DNA from: a virus
IMG/VR virus record: IMGVR_UViG_3300046542_000332
Location: 20,720-84,719 of that record
Length of the DNA stretch: 64,000 nucleotides
Strand: one strand, 5' to 3'
Below, one piece after another: positions 49,758 to 57,405 of the stretch (position 1 is the first letter of the stretch; the number at the start of each line of letters is the position of its first letter). The notes under the pieces are model-generated. The model did not search any database, was not told where the DNA came from, and saw only the letters and a program-made list of their open reading frames with translations. Both the position numbers and the translations under genes were made by a program.

Positions 49758-50290
49758 CAAATTGCTGTATTGGCGCTTATTTCGTCATCCTCGGACAACG
49801 TTTCAGCCTCGTCCGGCACCGCCTTTCTTTCGCGCAGCGCCTCGATTACTTGCAGGTACAGCGCCTTCGACACCCCACGCTGCCCGCTGGGCGAATCCAT
49901 GATCTGAGCAATCTTCTTTTTGCTGCGGCCGGCCCATTCCGGGTCGAGTTCGTAGGTGGCCAGCTTGCGCACTAACCGCGTGCCACGGGCCAAAGACGCC
50001 CGTAATTCGCGCTCTGGCAGGGGCTGGTCAAAGAACCCGAAGGGAATGCCAATCTCATATTCGATGCGCCGGGCGAGCTTTTCGGTGATCCCGGTTCGGG
50101 CCTTGCACGCCACACTGATCTGATTTGACAGGGTATGCAGCTCCTTTTCCGGCAAGTGCCGGAACAAGTCCAGGCGCACGCCATCGGTGCGCAGGTCGAC
50201 GTACAGGTAAAAACGGCGCTGACGCTCCAGATAACTGGCTTGCACCGCCTCTTCGTCCGTCACAGCCCCCTCAAAAACTTCAAGATTCAT
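49757..50290 (-). CDS. Early regulator facing ssb (Cro/repressor-like)
   Basis: 177 residues. A helix-turn-helix-like region near residues 52-90: LSNQISVACKARTGITEKLA then RRIEYEIGIPFGFFDQP, similar to XRE-type repressors. A second helical unit near 118-155 (SKKKIAQIMDSPSGQRG) might be another DNA-binding helix pair. It is read away from ssb across a shared 155-bp control region holding GTATAGGGATAC, GTATAGGGCTAGATAC and ATGTATACAT. Likely switch protein. Confidence 0.62.
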   Translation of the reverse strand: MNLEVFEGAVTDEEAVQASYLERQRRFYLYVDLRTDGVRLDLFRHLPEKELHTLSNQISVACKARTGITEKLARRIEYEIGIPFGFFDQPLPERELRASLARGTRLVRKLATYELDPEWAGRSKKKIAQIMDSPSGQRGVSKALYLQVIEALRERKAVPDEAETLSEDDEISANTAI

Positions 50291-50445
50291 TGCGTCACAG
50301 CCTTAATTCATTCGTATAGGGCTAGATACTAAACCATGTATACATAAATGCGCTGTATTAAATTCCAATTAGGCATTATCTTATGCGCCAAGCACGGGTT
50401 TTTACGCCCGAACCACGTATAGGGATACATCAGGAGGGGGCTTTT
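50291..50445. promoter_or_regulatory. Divergent control region, regulator/ssb
   Basis: Holds GTATAGGGCTAGATAC (50314-50329), palindrome ATGTATACAT (50336-50345), and GTATAGGGATAC (50417-50428) 18 nt before ssb. Candidate operators for the neighbouring regulators. No clean -35/-10 pair can be fixed. Confidence 0.5.
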
Positions 50446-50967
50446 ATGGCTCGCGGAGTCAACAAAGTGATCTTGGTGGGGACGGTGGGGCAAGACCCTG
50501 AAACTCGATACCTACCTAACGGCAATGCAGTCACAAACCTGAGCCTGGCCACCAGCGAGCAGTGGACCGACAAGCAGACCGGCCAGAAGGTTGAGAAAAC
50601 CGAATGGCACCGGGTGTCGATGTTCGGCAAGGTCGCGGAAATCGCGGGTGAGTACCTGCGCAAAGGCGCTCAGGTCTATATCGAGGGCAAGCTCCAGACC
50701 CGCGAGTGGGAAAAAGACGGTATCAAGCGCTACACCACCGAAATCGTGGTGGACATGCAAGGCACCATGCAGCTGCTCGGCGGGCGCCGCGATGGCGACC
50801 AACAGGGCCAGCAACAGCAACAACAGCGTCCCAATCAGAACCAGGCCGCCCGCCAGCCGGCGCCGCGCCCACAACAGAATCAGCAGGGCACCCAAGGCCC
50901 GAATCAAGACCCGCTAGAAGATGATGATATTCCGTTCGAACCCCTGCCCTATCTGGCCGGCGCCTAA
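50446..50967 (+). CDS. ssb: Single-stranded DNA-binding protein
   Basis: 173 residues from ATG 50446, after AGGAGGGGG; upstream in-frame codons are not used. The OB-fold start ([20 protein letters not shown]), [23 protein letters not shown] and the DDDIPF acidic C-terminus are those of bacterial SSB. Gln/Pro linker near 120-155. It coats ssDNA during replication and recombination. First gene of the rightward operon with rdgC. Confidence 0.92.
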   Translation: MARGVNKVILVGTVGQDPETRYLPNGNAVTNLSLATSEQWTDKQTGQKVEKTEWHRVSMFGKVAEIAGEYLRKGAQVYIEGKLQTREWEKDGIKRYTTEIVVDMQGTMQLLGGRRDGDQQGQQQQQQRPNQNQAARQPAPRPQQNQQGTQGPNQDPLEDDDIPFEPLPYLAGA

Positions 50968-51018
50968 CTCACCGTGGGCCACTCGGCCCACAGCTGCCCT
51001 ACCTCACTAAGGACAACC

Positions 51019-51936
51019 ATGTTTTTCAAGAACCTGCTGGTCTACCGCCTCACCCAAACCCTGCCTGTCGATGCCGAGGCGCTGCAAACTGCGCTGGCCA
51101 CCAAGCTGGCGCGCCCGACCGCTACCCAAGAATTCAACACCTACGGCTTTGCAGCCCCGTTCGGCAATGGCGAGGACGCACCGCTGGTACATCACAGCAA
51201 CGGCTTCATGCTGATCGCCGCCCGCAAGGAAGAGCGCATTTTGCCCGGTAACGTCGTGCGTGACGCGGTGAAGGAAAAGGTCGAGGAAATCGAGGCCGAT
51301 CAAGGGCGCAAGGTTTTCAGGAAGGAACGCGACCAGATCAAGGATGAAATCATTCAGGCCTTCTTGCCTCGGGCGTTCGTGCGCCGCTCGGCCACATTCG
51401 CCGCCATCGATCCGGCAGCCGGCTTGATCCTGGTCAACAGCGCCTCACCGGCCCGCGCCGAGGATCTGCTGTCTACCCTGCGCGAAGTGCTCGGCACGCT
51501 CCCTGTTCGCCCGCTAACGGTCAAGATCAGCCCGGCCGCCAGCATGACGGATTGGGTTAAGACCAAGGCACCCGATGATTTCTTCGTGCTCGATCACTGC
51601 GAGCTGCGCGACACCCACGAGGACGGCGGCACTGTGCGGTGCAAGCGCCAGGATCTGACCAGCGAAGAGATTCAGCTGCACCTGAGCACCGGCAAGCTGG
51701 TCACTCAGGTAGGCATGGCGTACCAGGACAAGCTGTCGTTTGTGCTCGATGACCGTATGGGCATCAAGGGCATCAAGTTTGAGGACATCTTGACCGACCA
51801 GGCCGAAGCGGACGGCGGCGACGATGCGCTGGGCCAGCTCGATGCTGGATTTGTCCTGATGATGCTGACCTTCCGTAAGTTCCTGCCCGCGTTGTTCGAA
51901 GCGCTTGGCGGTGAGGAAGTGCCACAAGGCATCTGA
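51019..51936 (+). CDS. rdgC: Recombination-associated protein RdgC
   Basis: 305 residues from ATG 51019. Opens with [11 protein letters not shown]; conserved pieces include [40 protein letters not shown], and [18 protein letters not shown]. RdgC forms a DNA-encircling ring that limits RecA filament formation. Here it follows ssb by about 50 nt, and a terminator at 51955-51992 ends the pair. It probably controls recombination on replicating phage DNA. Confidence 0.9.
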   Translation: MFFKNLLVYRLTQTLPVDAEALQTALATKLARPTATQEFNTYGFAAPFGNGEDAPLVHHSNGFMLIAARKEERILPGNVVRDAVKEKVEEIEADQGRKVFRKERDQIKDEIIQAFLPRAFVRRSATFAAIDPAAGLILVNSASPARAEDLLSTLREVLGTLPVRPLTVKISPAASMTDWVKTKAPDDFFVLDHCELRDTHEDGGTVRCKRQDLTSEEIQLHLSTGKLVTQVGMAYQDKLSFVLDDRMGIKGIKFEDILTDQAEADGGDDALGQLDAGFVLMMLTFRKFLPALFEALGGEEVPQGI

Positions 51937-51954
51937 CCAAACGGCAAACGAAAA

Positions 51955-51992
51955 AAAACCGCGACGGGGCTCTACTGCCCGCGCGGTTTCTT
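51955..51992 (+). terminator. Terminator after rdgC
   Basis: AAACCGCG/CGCGGTTT stem with an inner GGGC/GCCC pair, followed rightward by CTTCCC; A8 on the left also suits leftward RNA. Confidence 0.65.
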
Positions 51993-52003
51993 CCCACTTA
52001 AAT

Positions 52004-52015
52004 CGCCAGAGATAA
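52004..52015 (+). promoter_or_regulatory. CGCCAGAGATAA leader motif, copy 4
   Basis: Exact 12-mer on the plus strand, about 49 nt before ATG 52064. The only copy on this strand. Confidence 0.45.
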
Positions 52016-52063
52016 GTCGCCCGGATTCTACGCAAGGGCGCCAGTTATGCAAGGGATCACCCG

Positions 52064-52327
52064 ATGAATGTCAATTTCAATGGCCGCGCCAGTCGCACCC
52101 AAGGTAAGCAGCCCAAAAAACCGGTGCGCTGGTCGGGGCGATTTCTGGTGGTCGATGCGCAGGGTAACGCCCGCGAGGCGGAATGGTTGCCCAACAGCGG
52201 CGCCCTGATGACTTACACCGAGGCGCGGGAGGCGGCATTGAACCTGATCGACTCGCTTAATTCGATGCTCTACGCCGAACACAACCAACCGATCAAGAAA
52301 GTCACTTTCAACTTGGTGAGCCGCTGA
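52064..52327 (+). CDS. Small early protein
   Basis: 87 residues. Basic start, then a small fold (WSGRFLVVDAQGNAREAEWLP; EAREAALNLIDSLNSMLY). It overlaps the next gene by 1 nt. Role unknown, but location beside RdgC suggests an accessory DNA function. Confidence 0.5.
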   Translation: MNVNFNGRASRTQGKQPKKPVRWSGRFLVVDAQGNAREAEWLPNSGALMTYTEAREAALNLIDSLNSMLYAEHNQPIKKVTFNLVSR

Positions 52328-52752
52328 TGAAACATCAACGAGTAGTAACAGAGGCCGATTTTCGGCAGCCCGAGTTCCGTACCGCCAAGGTTGAGGACTA
52401 CGAATTCGACAACGCCGGGCGCCCGGTGCGCAAAGATCGGTGGGAGACAGCCATTCGTTCGATGTTGGGCGCGGTGGGGCTGTCGGCCCGCGAGCCCTTC
52501 GAAGTGTCCCAAGTGGTCGAGGCAGTGCGCGCCATGGCCAAAGAGCGCGACAGCTGGGAAACCGAGGACTTGCCCGAGCACAGCGGGCTGCTCGACGTGA
52601 AGCTCAGCGACGGCAGCATGCTTGTAGGCGTGACCTACATTTCCCAAAACCACTACCCCACTTGGCAACACATCACGCTGAACATCGGCCCTGATTCGTC
52701 TCTCCAAGTCGTCGCCTGGCGTACATCGGCGCCGGCGGCACCCCATGAGTGA
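52327..52752 (+). CDS. Unknown protein in ssb/rdgC operon
   Basis: 141 residues, mixed fold with an acidic N-terminus. Overlaps the next gene by 8 nt. No motif recognised. Confidence 0.5.
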   Translation: MKHQRVVTEADFRQPEFRTAKVEDYEFDNAGRPVRKDRWETAIRSMLGAVGLSAREPFEVSQVVEAVRAMAKERDSWETEDLPEHSGLLDVKLSDGSMLVGVTYISQNHYPTWQHITLNIGPDSSLQVVAWRTSAPAAPHE

Positions 52753-53248
52753 TGTCGCCCTATCCCGCGCCAATGACGGGAATTCCGACTTTTCGTTAAA
52801 GAAAATGGCCTTTACGCCTGAAATCAGCGCCAAAGTGCAAAGCGGATCGGTGAAAGTGGTCATCGTGCCATTCGATCCGCAACCGGTGATCGATGACCAG
52901 GCGCTGGCCTCCTGCGGCCTGAGCCTCGACGATGCGATAGGGCTGATGGGGGCCGTGCGCCTGGCTTTCCGGGTGGGCCTGATCAGCCGCGATATCGCCC
53001 CGATCCAGCAGGGCCACGCTTTCGAACTGCTGCAAGAGCTGCCACCGCAACGGCTGGCGCGCTTCGGTACCGGGCGAGTCATACGCCTGGACATCGCACG
53101 CTTTGCCGACCTCGGAATGCACGATTTGCGGTCGTGTGGCTATACCACCAAGGTCGAATTCCAAACCTACTGGGCACGCAGTCACCCCGACACCCCGGCG
53201 GAAGCCAACCCGTGGTGCTGGCTCATTCAATTCGAATTCAAGGGATAA
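52745..53248 (+). CDS. Unknown protein in ssb/rdgC operon
   Basis: 167 residues. Contains SVKVVIVPFDPQPVIDDQ and a Trp-rich end (PWCWLIQFEF). No recognisable catalytic motif. Followed 5 nt later by the small membrane protein. Confidence 0.5.
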   Translation: MSDVALSRANDGNSDFSLKKMAFTPEISAKVQSGSVKVVIVPFDPQPVIDDQALASCGLSLDDAIGLMGAVRLAFRVGLISRDIAPIQQGHAFELLQELPPQRLARFGTGRVIRLDIARFADLGMHDLRSCGYTTKVEFQTYWARSHPDTPAEANPWCWLIQFEFKG

Positions 53249-53252
53249 ACAT

Positions 53253-53597
53253 ATGCTGTCAATTGCCGCAATCGTCCTATGTTTGGCGCTGACGTTTTGC
53301 TACCGCGCCTTAAACCCGGCGCATCACCCCGTGCCGACCATTGCCAAACGGGTCCGGGTAGCATTGGGCGCCGTGATCATGATCCTGTCCGTGACCACCG
53401 GCTACCTGCTCCCGGTAGAGGTCGGCGACGGCCTGTCAGTAATGGCATATCGCCAGCAACAGCAGCAAGAGACGAGAATGGAGCGACGAATGGCCGCCGA
53501 AAAGCGCCATGTCACTCAAATGATTGAGATTTTCGGCGGCACAGAGGGATATTTGACGTACTTAAGCGGTAAAACCTCGCAAAAACAGCCTTTCTGA
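53253..53597 (+). CDS. Small membrane protein
   Basis: 114 residues from ATG 53253. Two likely membrane helices near 2-15 (LSIAAIVLCLALTF) and 35-52 (VALGAVIMILSVTTGYLL), then a basic Gln/Arg-rich tail. Last gene before the non-coding element and integrase. Confidence 0.55.
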   Translation: MLSIAAIVLCLALTFCYRALNPAHHPVPTIAKRVRVALGAVIMILSVTTGYLLPVEVGDGLSVMAYRQQQQQETRMERRMAAEKRHVTQMIEIFGGTEGYLTYLSGKTSQKQPF

Positions 53598-53904
53598 TCC
53601 GACCACTCGTCGGAAACGCCTTACCCCCCTCCAACAAAGCCCCAGCCCCTGCCTACAAACCTTCTAGGGTTTGATGTGGGGGCAAGTGTGGGACCGCCAC
53701 CCCCCTCTTATGCCAAAAGCCTTTCCTTGTTGGGGTTTACGGCCAGCCGTTCGGGGATACCATATCCCCCGTACTTTCAGCACTATCTGAAAGAACGGCT
53801 GTCTCTAAACCCTATGAATCTCAAATCTGTCTAGCCACACCCAGCAATTGATACTCAACACATGGATAGCGTTTCAAAAAAACTGCGCATAAAAGGTAAG
53901 TAAA
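53598..53904. other. Non-coding segment upstream of integrase
   Basis: 307 bp without a gene. Contains a hairpin CAAACC/GGTTTG at 53656-53673, a GTGGGGGCAAGTGTGGG stretch at 53677-53693, and a three-way-junction element at 53733-53812. It may hold the attachment site, but I cannot identify a tRNA 3' end or host match. Confidence 0.5.
53733..53812 (+). other. Predicted three-way-junction DNA or RNA element
   Basis: Outer stem GGGTTTA/TAAACCC (53733-53739/53806-53812), a 4x4 internal loop, stem CAGCCGTT/AACGGCTG (53744-53751/53794-53801), then two inner hairpins: GGGGATA-CCA-TATCCCC (53753-53769) and CTTTCAG-CACTAT-CTGAAAG (53774-53793). All paired bases are exact. Orientation is uncertain. 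Confidence 0.6.
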
Positions 53905-55116
53905 ATGGCTCTCACGCAGAAAGTGATCCAAAACATCACCATTCCGGCGACGTACACGGATAAAAATGGTTTATCCCTGCGCGTCACCAAGACTGGTGCA
54001 AAATCCTGGATATTCCGCTACCAGCTCGACGGCCAACGCCACGACATGGGCCTGGGCTCGTTCCCACTCGTGTCGCTGGCGGAAGCTCGGGCCAAGTGCC
54101 TGGAATTACGCGTCCAGATCAATAACGGTCAGGATCCGCTGGCGCAAAAACACCAGCAAGCCAAGCAGGCCATTACCTTTCAAGACGAAGCCCTGGAGCG
54201 CATCGAGCGCTACAAACACGGCTGGTCAGAAAAGCACGCCGCACAGTGGTTTTCCTCGCTGCGCGACCACGTATTCCCGAAAATCGGCCTGATGCCGGTG
54301 AGCGACGTCGACACCGATGCAGTGATGTCGGTCCTGGAGCCAATTTGGCGTGAATTGCCAGAATCGGCCCGGCGCGTGCGCAACCGCATCGAGCTGATTC
54401 TCGACTTCGCCAAGACGCGCGGTAACCGTACCGGCGATAACCCGGCGCGCTGGCGCGGACACCTGCAAAACATTCTGTCGCAGGCGATCCCGGAACCCGC
54501 GCACCTGGAGTCGATGCCGTACTCCCGCCTACCGGCATTTATGGAGAAGTTAGAGGGCGATACCACCCGCGCCGCGCGCTGCCTTCAATTCGTAATATTG
54601 ACAGCTTGTCGCAGTGGCGAAGCCATGGGCGCAACATGGGATGAAATCGACTTCGAAACCAAAACCTGGAACATTCCGGCCGAGCGCATGAAAAACCGCC
54701 TGCCGCACCAGATCCCGCTCAGCGATGCCGCCATGGCAGTGCTCAAAGACGTGCACACCCGTGGCAAGAGCAACCTGATTTTCCCCAATCGCACCTTTGA
54801 GTCGATCATGGCCAACAACGCCATGCGTAGGGTACTGATTAAATACGGGGAGAGCGCCACGCCGCACGGCTTTCGCTCGACGTTCCGGATGTGGGCAGCT
54901 GAGAAAACCAAGTTCCCGTCGGACTTGTGCGAGGTTGCGCTATCCCACTCGGTGGGTAATGCCACCACGCGCGCCTACAACCGAGGCAATCTGCTGGAGC
55001 GCCGCCGCCCACTGATGGAACGTTGGGGCAAGTACGTGATGGAACGCAGCACGCCGCCACAGCGTATTGAAAAACGCAGCCGTCCGGAACAGTCCATGGC
55101 CAGCGCCCACGCCTAA
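53905..55116 (+). CDS. int: Tyrosine-family integrase, P4-type
   Basis: 403 residues. Residues 1-90 are the DUF4102-type arm domain (NGLSLRVTKTGAKSWIFRYQ; MGLGSFPLVSLAEARAKCLE). Catalytic residues: R236 (TACRSGEAMG), H321 and R324 (TPHGFRSTFR), H348 (LSHSVG), Y358 (RAYNRG). It integrates phage DNA by strand exchange through Tyr358. It is the only integrase in view and is flanked by phage genes on both sides, so the site is internal to the phage map. Confidence 0.92.
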   Translation: MALTQKVIQNITIPATYTDKNGLSLRVTKTGAKSWIFRYQLDGQRHDMGLGSFPLVSLAEARAKCLELRVQINNGQDPLAQKHQQAKQAITFQDEALERIERYKHGWSEKHAAQWFSSLRDHVFPKIGLMPVSDVDTDAVMSVLEPIWRELPESARRVRNRIELILDFAKTRGNRTGDNPARWRGHLQNILSQAIPEPAHLESMPYSRLPAFMEKLEGDTTRAARCLQFVILTACRSGEAMGATWDEIDFETKTWNIPAERMKNRLPHQIPLSDAAMAVLKDVHTRGKSNLIFPNRTFESIMANNAMRRVLIKYGESATPHGFRSTFRMWAAEKTKFPSDLCEVALSHSVGNATTRAYNRGNLLERRRPLMERWGKYVMERSTPPQRIEKRSRPEQSMASAHA

Positions 55117-55141
55117 CCAGGCAAGGGCGCTGGCCGCCTGG

Positions 55142-55408
55142 TCATTGACAGGCGGATGACGCGGCTAACAGTTCGATTTCGTAGCCGATGCGCTGATTGC
55201 GCTCGGCCAGCAAGGCGCGCACCTTCACCTCAAGCGGGTCGGACTTTTTCAGTCCGTCGGCCGCAAAGGTGGGTACCGTCACGCGTGCTGTTCGGCAAGG
55301 GACCAGCACCGGCACTTCGACGCGCACGGTTCTCACCTCGGCCGCTTTCCCGGCGCAGCCCACCAGTGCCAGCGCTATCAGCGCGCCCAAAAAAACTCGA
55401 GTTTTCAT
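55142..55408 (-). CDS. Outer-membrane spanin lipoprotein (Rz1-like)
   Basis: 88 residues from ATG 55408. Signal peptide with LVGC lipobox (MKTRVFLGALIALALVGCAG). Short beta-like and helical segments after. It overlaps the i-spanin by 4 nt. o-Spanins join the i-spanin to fuse inner and outer membranes at lysis. Confidence 0.72.
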   Translation of the reverse strand: MKTRVFLGALIALALVGCAGKAAEVRTVRVEVPVLVPCRTARVTVPTFAADGLKKSDPLEVKVRALLAERNQRIGYEIELLAASSACQ

Positions 55409-55767
55409 AAACCGAATAACTCCTGATCGATCACCGCCGTGGCCGCTGCGCACTGGTCACCGCCCGTTCGATCCCGCAACAGCTGATTGGCCGCCGCATA
55501 GTGTGGCTGGGCCTCTTGCTGCGCCACCCCCTGCGCCTTTTTGGCCAAGGCTTCGCGCTCATTACCCAAGCTCACCAACTCGCCCAACTTCAACCCTTGC
55601 TCGGTGGCCAGCGCTTCCAGGTTGTCGCGCCCGCTGATGGCGTTGGCCAGCTCCCCGTTAGCCGTATCCAGTAGAGGCTGGAAGTGGCGGTAACCCTGGT
55701 AAGCGCCAACACAAACGCCAATGCTCAGCAGTAGACACACAGCTAGCGCTTTAACTTCAAAACTCAT
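55405..55767 (-). CDS. Inner-membrane spanin (Rz-like)
   Basis: 120 residues from ATG 55767. One N-terminal membrane helix (LAVCLLLSIGVCVGAYQGY) and a helical periplasmic part (ANGELANAISGRDNLEALAT; GNEREALAKKAQGVAQQEA). Partner of the o-spanin downstream. Typical final lysis step. Confidence 0.68.
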   Translation of the reverse strand: MSFEVKALAVCLLLSIGVCVGAYQGYRHFQPLLDTANGELANAISGRDNLEALATEQGLKLGELVSLGNEREALAKKAQGVAQQEAQPHYAAANQLLRDRTGGDQCAAATAVIDQELFGL

Positions 55768-55772
55768 TAGCG

Positions 55773-56099
55773 TTAACTCTCCCAGTCCGGAAGGTCGACG
55801 GTCTGGCCGGCCAGCTCGTGCGTGCAATCACTCAGGAATTGAATACGCCCGCCTGTGACGAACGAGTGGCAAACCCGCTCTGTTCGCCATTCCTTGAACT
55901 CTTCGCCGGCGTTTGGGTTCGCCGGGTACCGGACAAGGATCGAAGGCGTGAAGGTCGGTTGCTCGGCGTTGCCGTCCCAGCCCCAGCGTGGACCGGCGCC
56001 GGCGCCGTACTGAATGGCATGTGAGCCATCGCAGCCAGGGCACCAGAACATCAAGGCATTGCCGGGGCCGCCCCGCAGCACGCTGGACAGGTAATTCAT
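55773..56099 (-). CDS. DUF6527-like small protein in lysis module
   Basis: 108 residues from ATG 56099. Conserved spots: FWCPGCDGSHAI, PTFTPSILV, VCHSFVTGGRIQFLSDCTHEL, and QTVDLPDW, the DUF6527 pattern. Cys pairs may bind zinc. It overlaps the endolysin by 4 nt; its role in lysis is unclear. Confidence 0.65.
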   Translation of the reverse strand: MNYLSSVLRGGPGNALMFWCPGCDGSHAIQYGAGAGPRWGWDGNAEQPTFTPSILVRYPANPNAGEEFKEWRTERVCHSFVTGGRIQFLSDCTHELAGQTVDLPDWES

Positions 56100-56539
56100 G
56101 GTACGTTCTTGAAAAAGACGTGCTGCCCCAACTTGAGGGTCTGCGTGGCGCCCTTGATCCAAGTTGGTGGCTTGGGCATGGTGGTCGCGTAGTAGTGGGT
56201 CGCACCCCCGGTTGGATCCGGTACCGAACCGTTCACCACAGCGGTGGCCGCTGCCAGCGCCTTCTTGTATTCGCCCGCCGGGATCGGCTTGGCGCCACGC
56301 AGATAAGGCGAGTTCGGATCGTTGGCGTTCCAGCAACTGAACTGCCAAGGCTTCTGGCACACGCCGGCATAACCTTCGCCCCACCAGGATTTGGCCTTGC
56401 CGTCGAACACCCGGTTGCGGATGGTCCACGCCACCGCTTCCATGCCGGCCTGGCTCTCGCCACGCGCTTCGCCCCACAAGGTCCGGGCGAGAATGTCGAT
56501 ATCGTTAACGGTGGCGGTGGTCGGTCTACTGAGCTGCAT
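56096..56539 (-). CDS. SleB-type cell-wall hydrolase (endolysin)
   Basis: 147 residues. LARTLWGEARGESQAGMEAVAW, IRNRV, and KPWQFSCWN match the SleB/CwlJ-type hydrolase domain; E27 in the GEAR motif is a likely catalytic residue. No signal peptide, so export needs a holin. It digests peptidoglycan before spanins act. Overlaps the upstream small membrane gene by 14 nt. Confidence 0.82.
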   Translation of the reverse strand: MQLSRPTTATVNDIDILARTLWGEARGESQAGMEAVAWTIRNRVFDGKAKSWWGEGYAGVCQKPWQFSCWNANDPNSPYLRGAKPIPAGEYKKALAAATAVVNGSVPDPTGGATHYYATTMPKPPTWIKGATQTLKLGQHVFFKNVP

Positions 56540-56783
56540 CGGTGTCGTCTCCTTGAATGGTCTTGCTCAGGTAGTGCAGGCCGAGGTTCGCGGCCTTCAC
56601 CACAGCGGAAATAGCGCCATAGACAATCGGGTCAAACGGCGGGTTGTCGGCGTACAGCGTGAGGATCCCCACGGCCGCATCGAGCAGCAGACCGGCCGCA
56701 ATAATCTTGGTGTTGTGCGGCTTGAGCTTCTGGCGCAGGAGGTTTTTCAGGGTGGTCGGCGCGACGGCGTTACTTGCGCTCAT
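56526..56783 (-). CDS. Holin-like small protein
   Basis: 85 residues from ATG 56783. One or two hydrophobic helices (KIIAAGLLLDAAVGILTLYA; DPIVYGAISAVVKAANLGLHYL). Location next to the endolysin suggests a holin or accessory. It overlaps both neighbours by 14 nt. Confidence 0.58.
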   Translation of the reverse strand: MSASNAVAPTTLKNLLRQKLKPHNTKIIAAGLLLDAAVGILTLYADNPPFDPIVYGAISAVVKAANLGLHYLSKTIQGDDTDAAQ

Positions 56784-57096
56784 TGGCCCGATCCTTTTCC
56801 ATCTGCTCAACCTTGAATTCCAGGCGAGCGGTGCGCTTCTCGCCCGAGGCCTGCTCGGTACGCAGTTCGGTGGAAGTCGCTTCCAGCCGGCGAACATCGT
56901 TCTGCACCAGCGCCATGTCCCGCGAGCTTTGGTTGACGGTGTTCTGAATGTTGTCGAGCTTGGTCGTGATGCTGCTACACACGCCGATCAGCAGCGCCGC
57001 GCCCAAGGCCTGAGCCAGGCCAAAGCCCATCTTGGCTATCGGGGTATCCATAAAACGCTGCACGTCAGCGGCCATATCGTTGTCCCATCTGGTCAT
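56770..57096 (-). CDS. Membrane protein with coiled coil, holin-like
   Basis: 108 residues. A membrane helix near 23-44 (MGFGLAQALGAALLIGVCSSI) and a coiled coil after it (KLDNIQNTVN; VRRLEATSTELRTEQ). Probable holin or antiholin: one hydrophobic helix and a charged tail. Role by location. Confidence 0.58.
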   Translation of the reverse strand: MTRWDNDMAADVQRFMDTPIAKMGFGLAQALGAALLIGVCSSITTKLDNIQNTVNQSSRDMALVQNDVRRLEATSTELRTEQASGEKRTARLEFKVEQMEKDRANERK

Positions 57097-57156
57097 GGTG
57101 AATTACCGATATTGTCTATGGCTTTGTGCCAGCCCTCCGTGGCCGGTTTGCGTGAT

Positions 57157-57405
57157 TCAGCGGCCTTTTTGGGCCAGGATCTGCGCGACATTGCCTACAG
57201 ATTTAATGATGGCGTCCAACCGATTCAGCTCAGCCTGGACGGCCTTGTTTTCGTTCTCACGGCCGCTCTTCCAGTTGCTGAAAGGCTTGCTGTCGAACAG
57301 TTTGCGTACGCGGGTATCGGTGAGCTTGCCGCACTGCACCAGATCCTGGCCGAAGTACAGCGCCAGCTCGGCGCGGACATCGTTATACGACTGCCATAAG
57401 TGCAC
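57157..57405 (-). CDS. Putative tail chaperone, second frame
   Basis: 82 residues from GTG 57405, in the +1 frame relative to the 57383-58141 gene, which it overlaps by 23 nt. Begins HLWQSYNDVRAELALYFGQD. Either an independent small gene or a frameshift extension of the larger product. Without a slippery site in plain view I cannot decide. Confidence 0.45.
   Translation of the reverse strand: MHLWQSYNDVRAELALYFGQDLVQCGKLTDTRVRKLFDSKPFSNWKSGRENENKAVQAELNRLDAIIKSVGNVAQILAQKGR

Noticed and set aside
49630-49902. 90-codon rightward frame across the regulator end
   Set aside because: Begins after the small-RNA terminator, has no promoter or ribosome site, and overlaps the leftward regulator.
53677-53693. 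Core attachment site in GTGGGGGCAAGTGTGGG
   Set aside because: It resembles G-rich direct repeats near some P4-type integrases, but without a host match or second copy it cannot be called attP.
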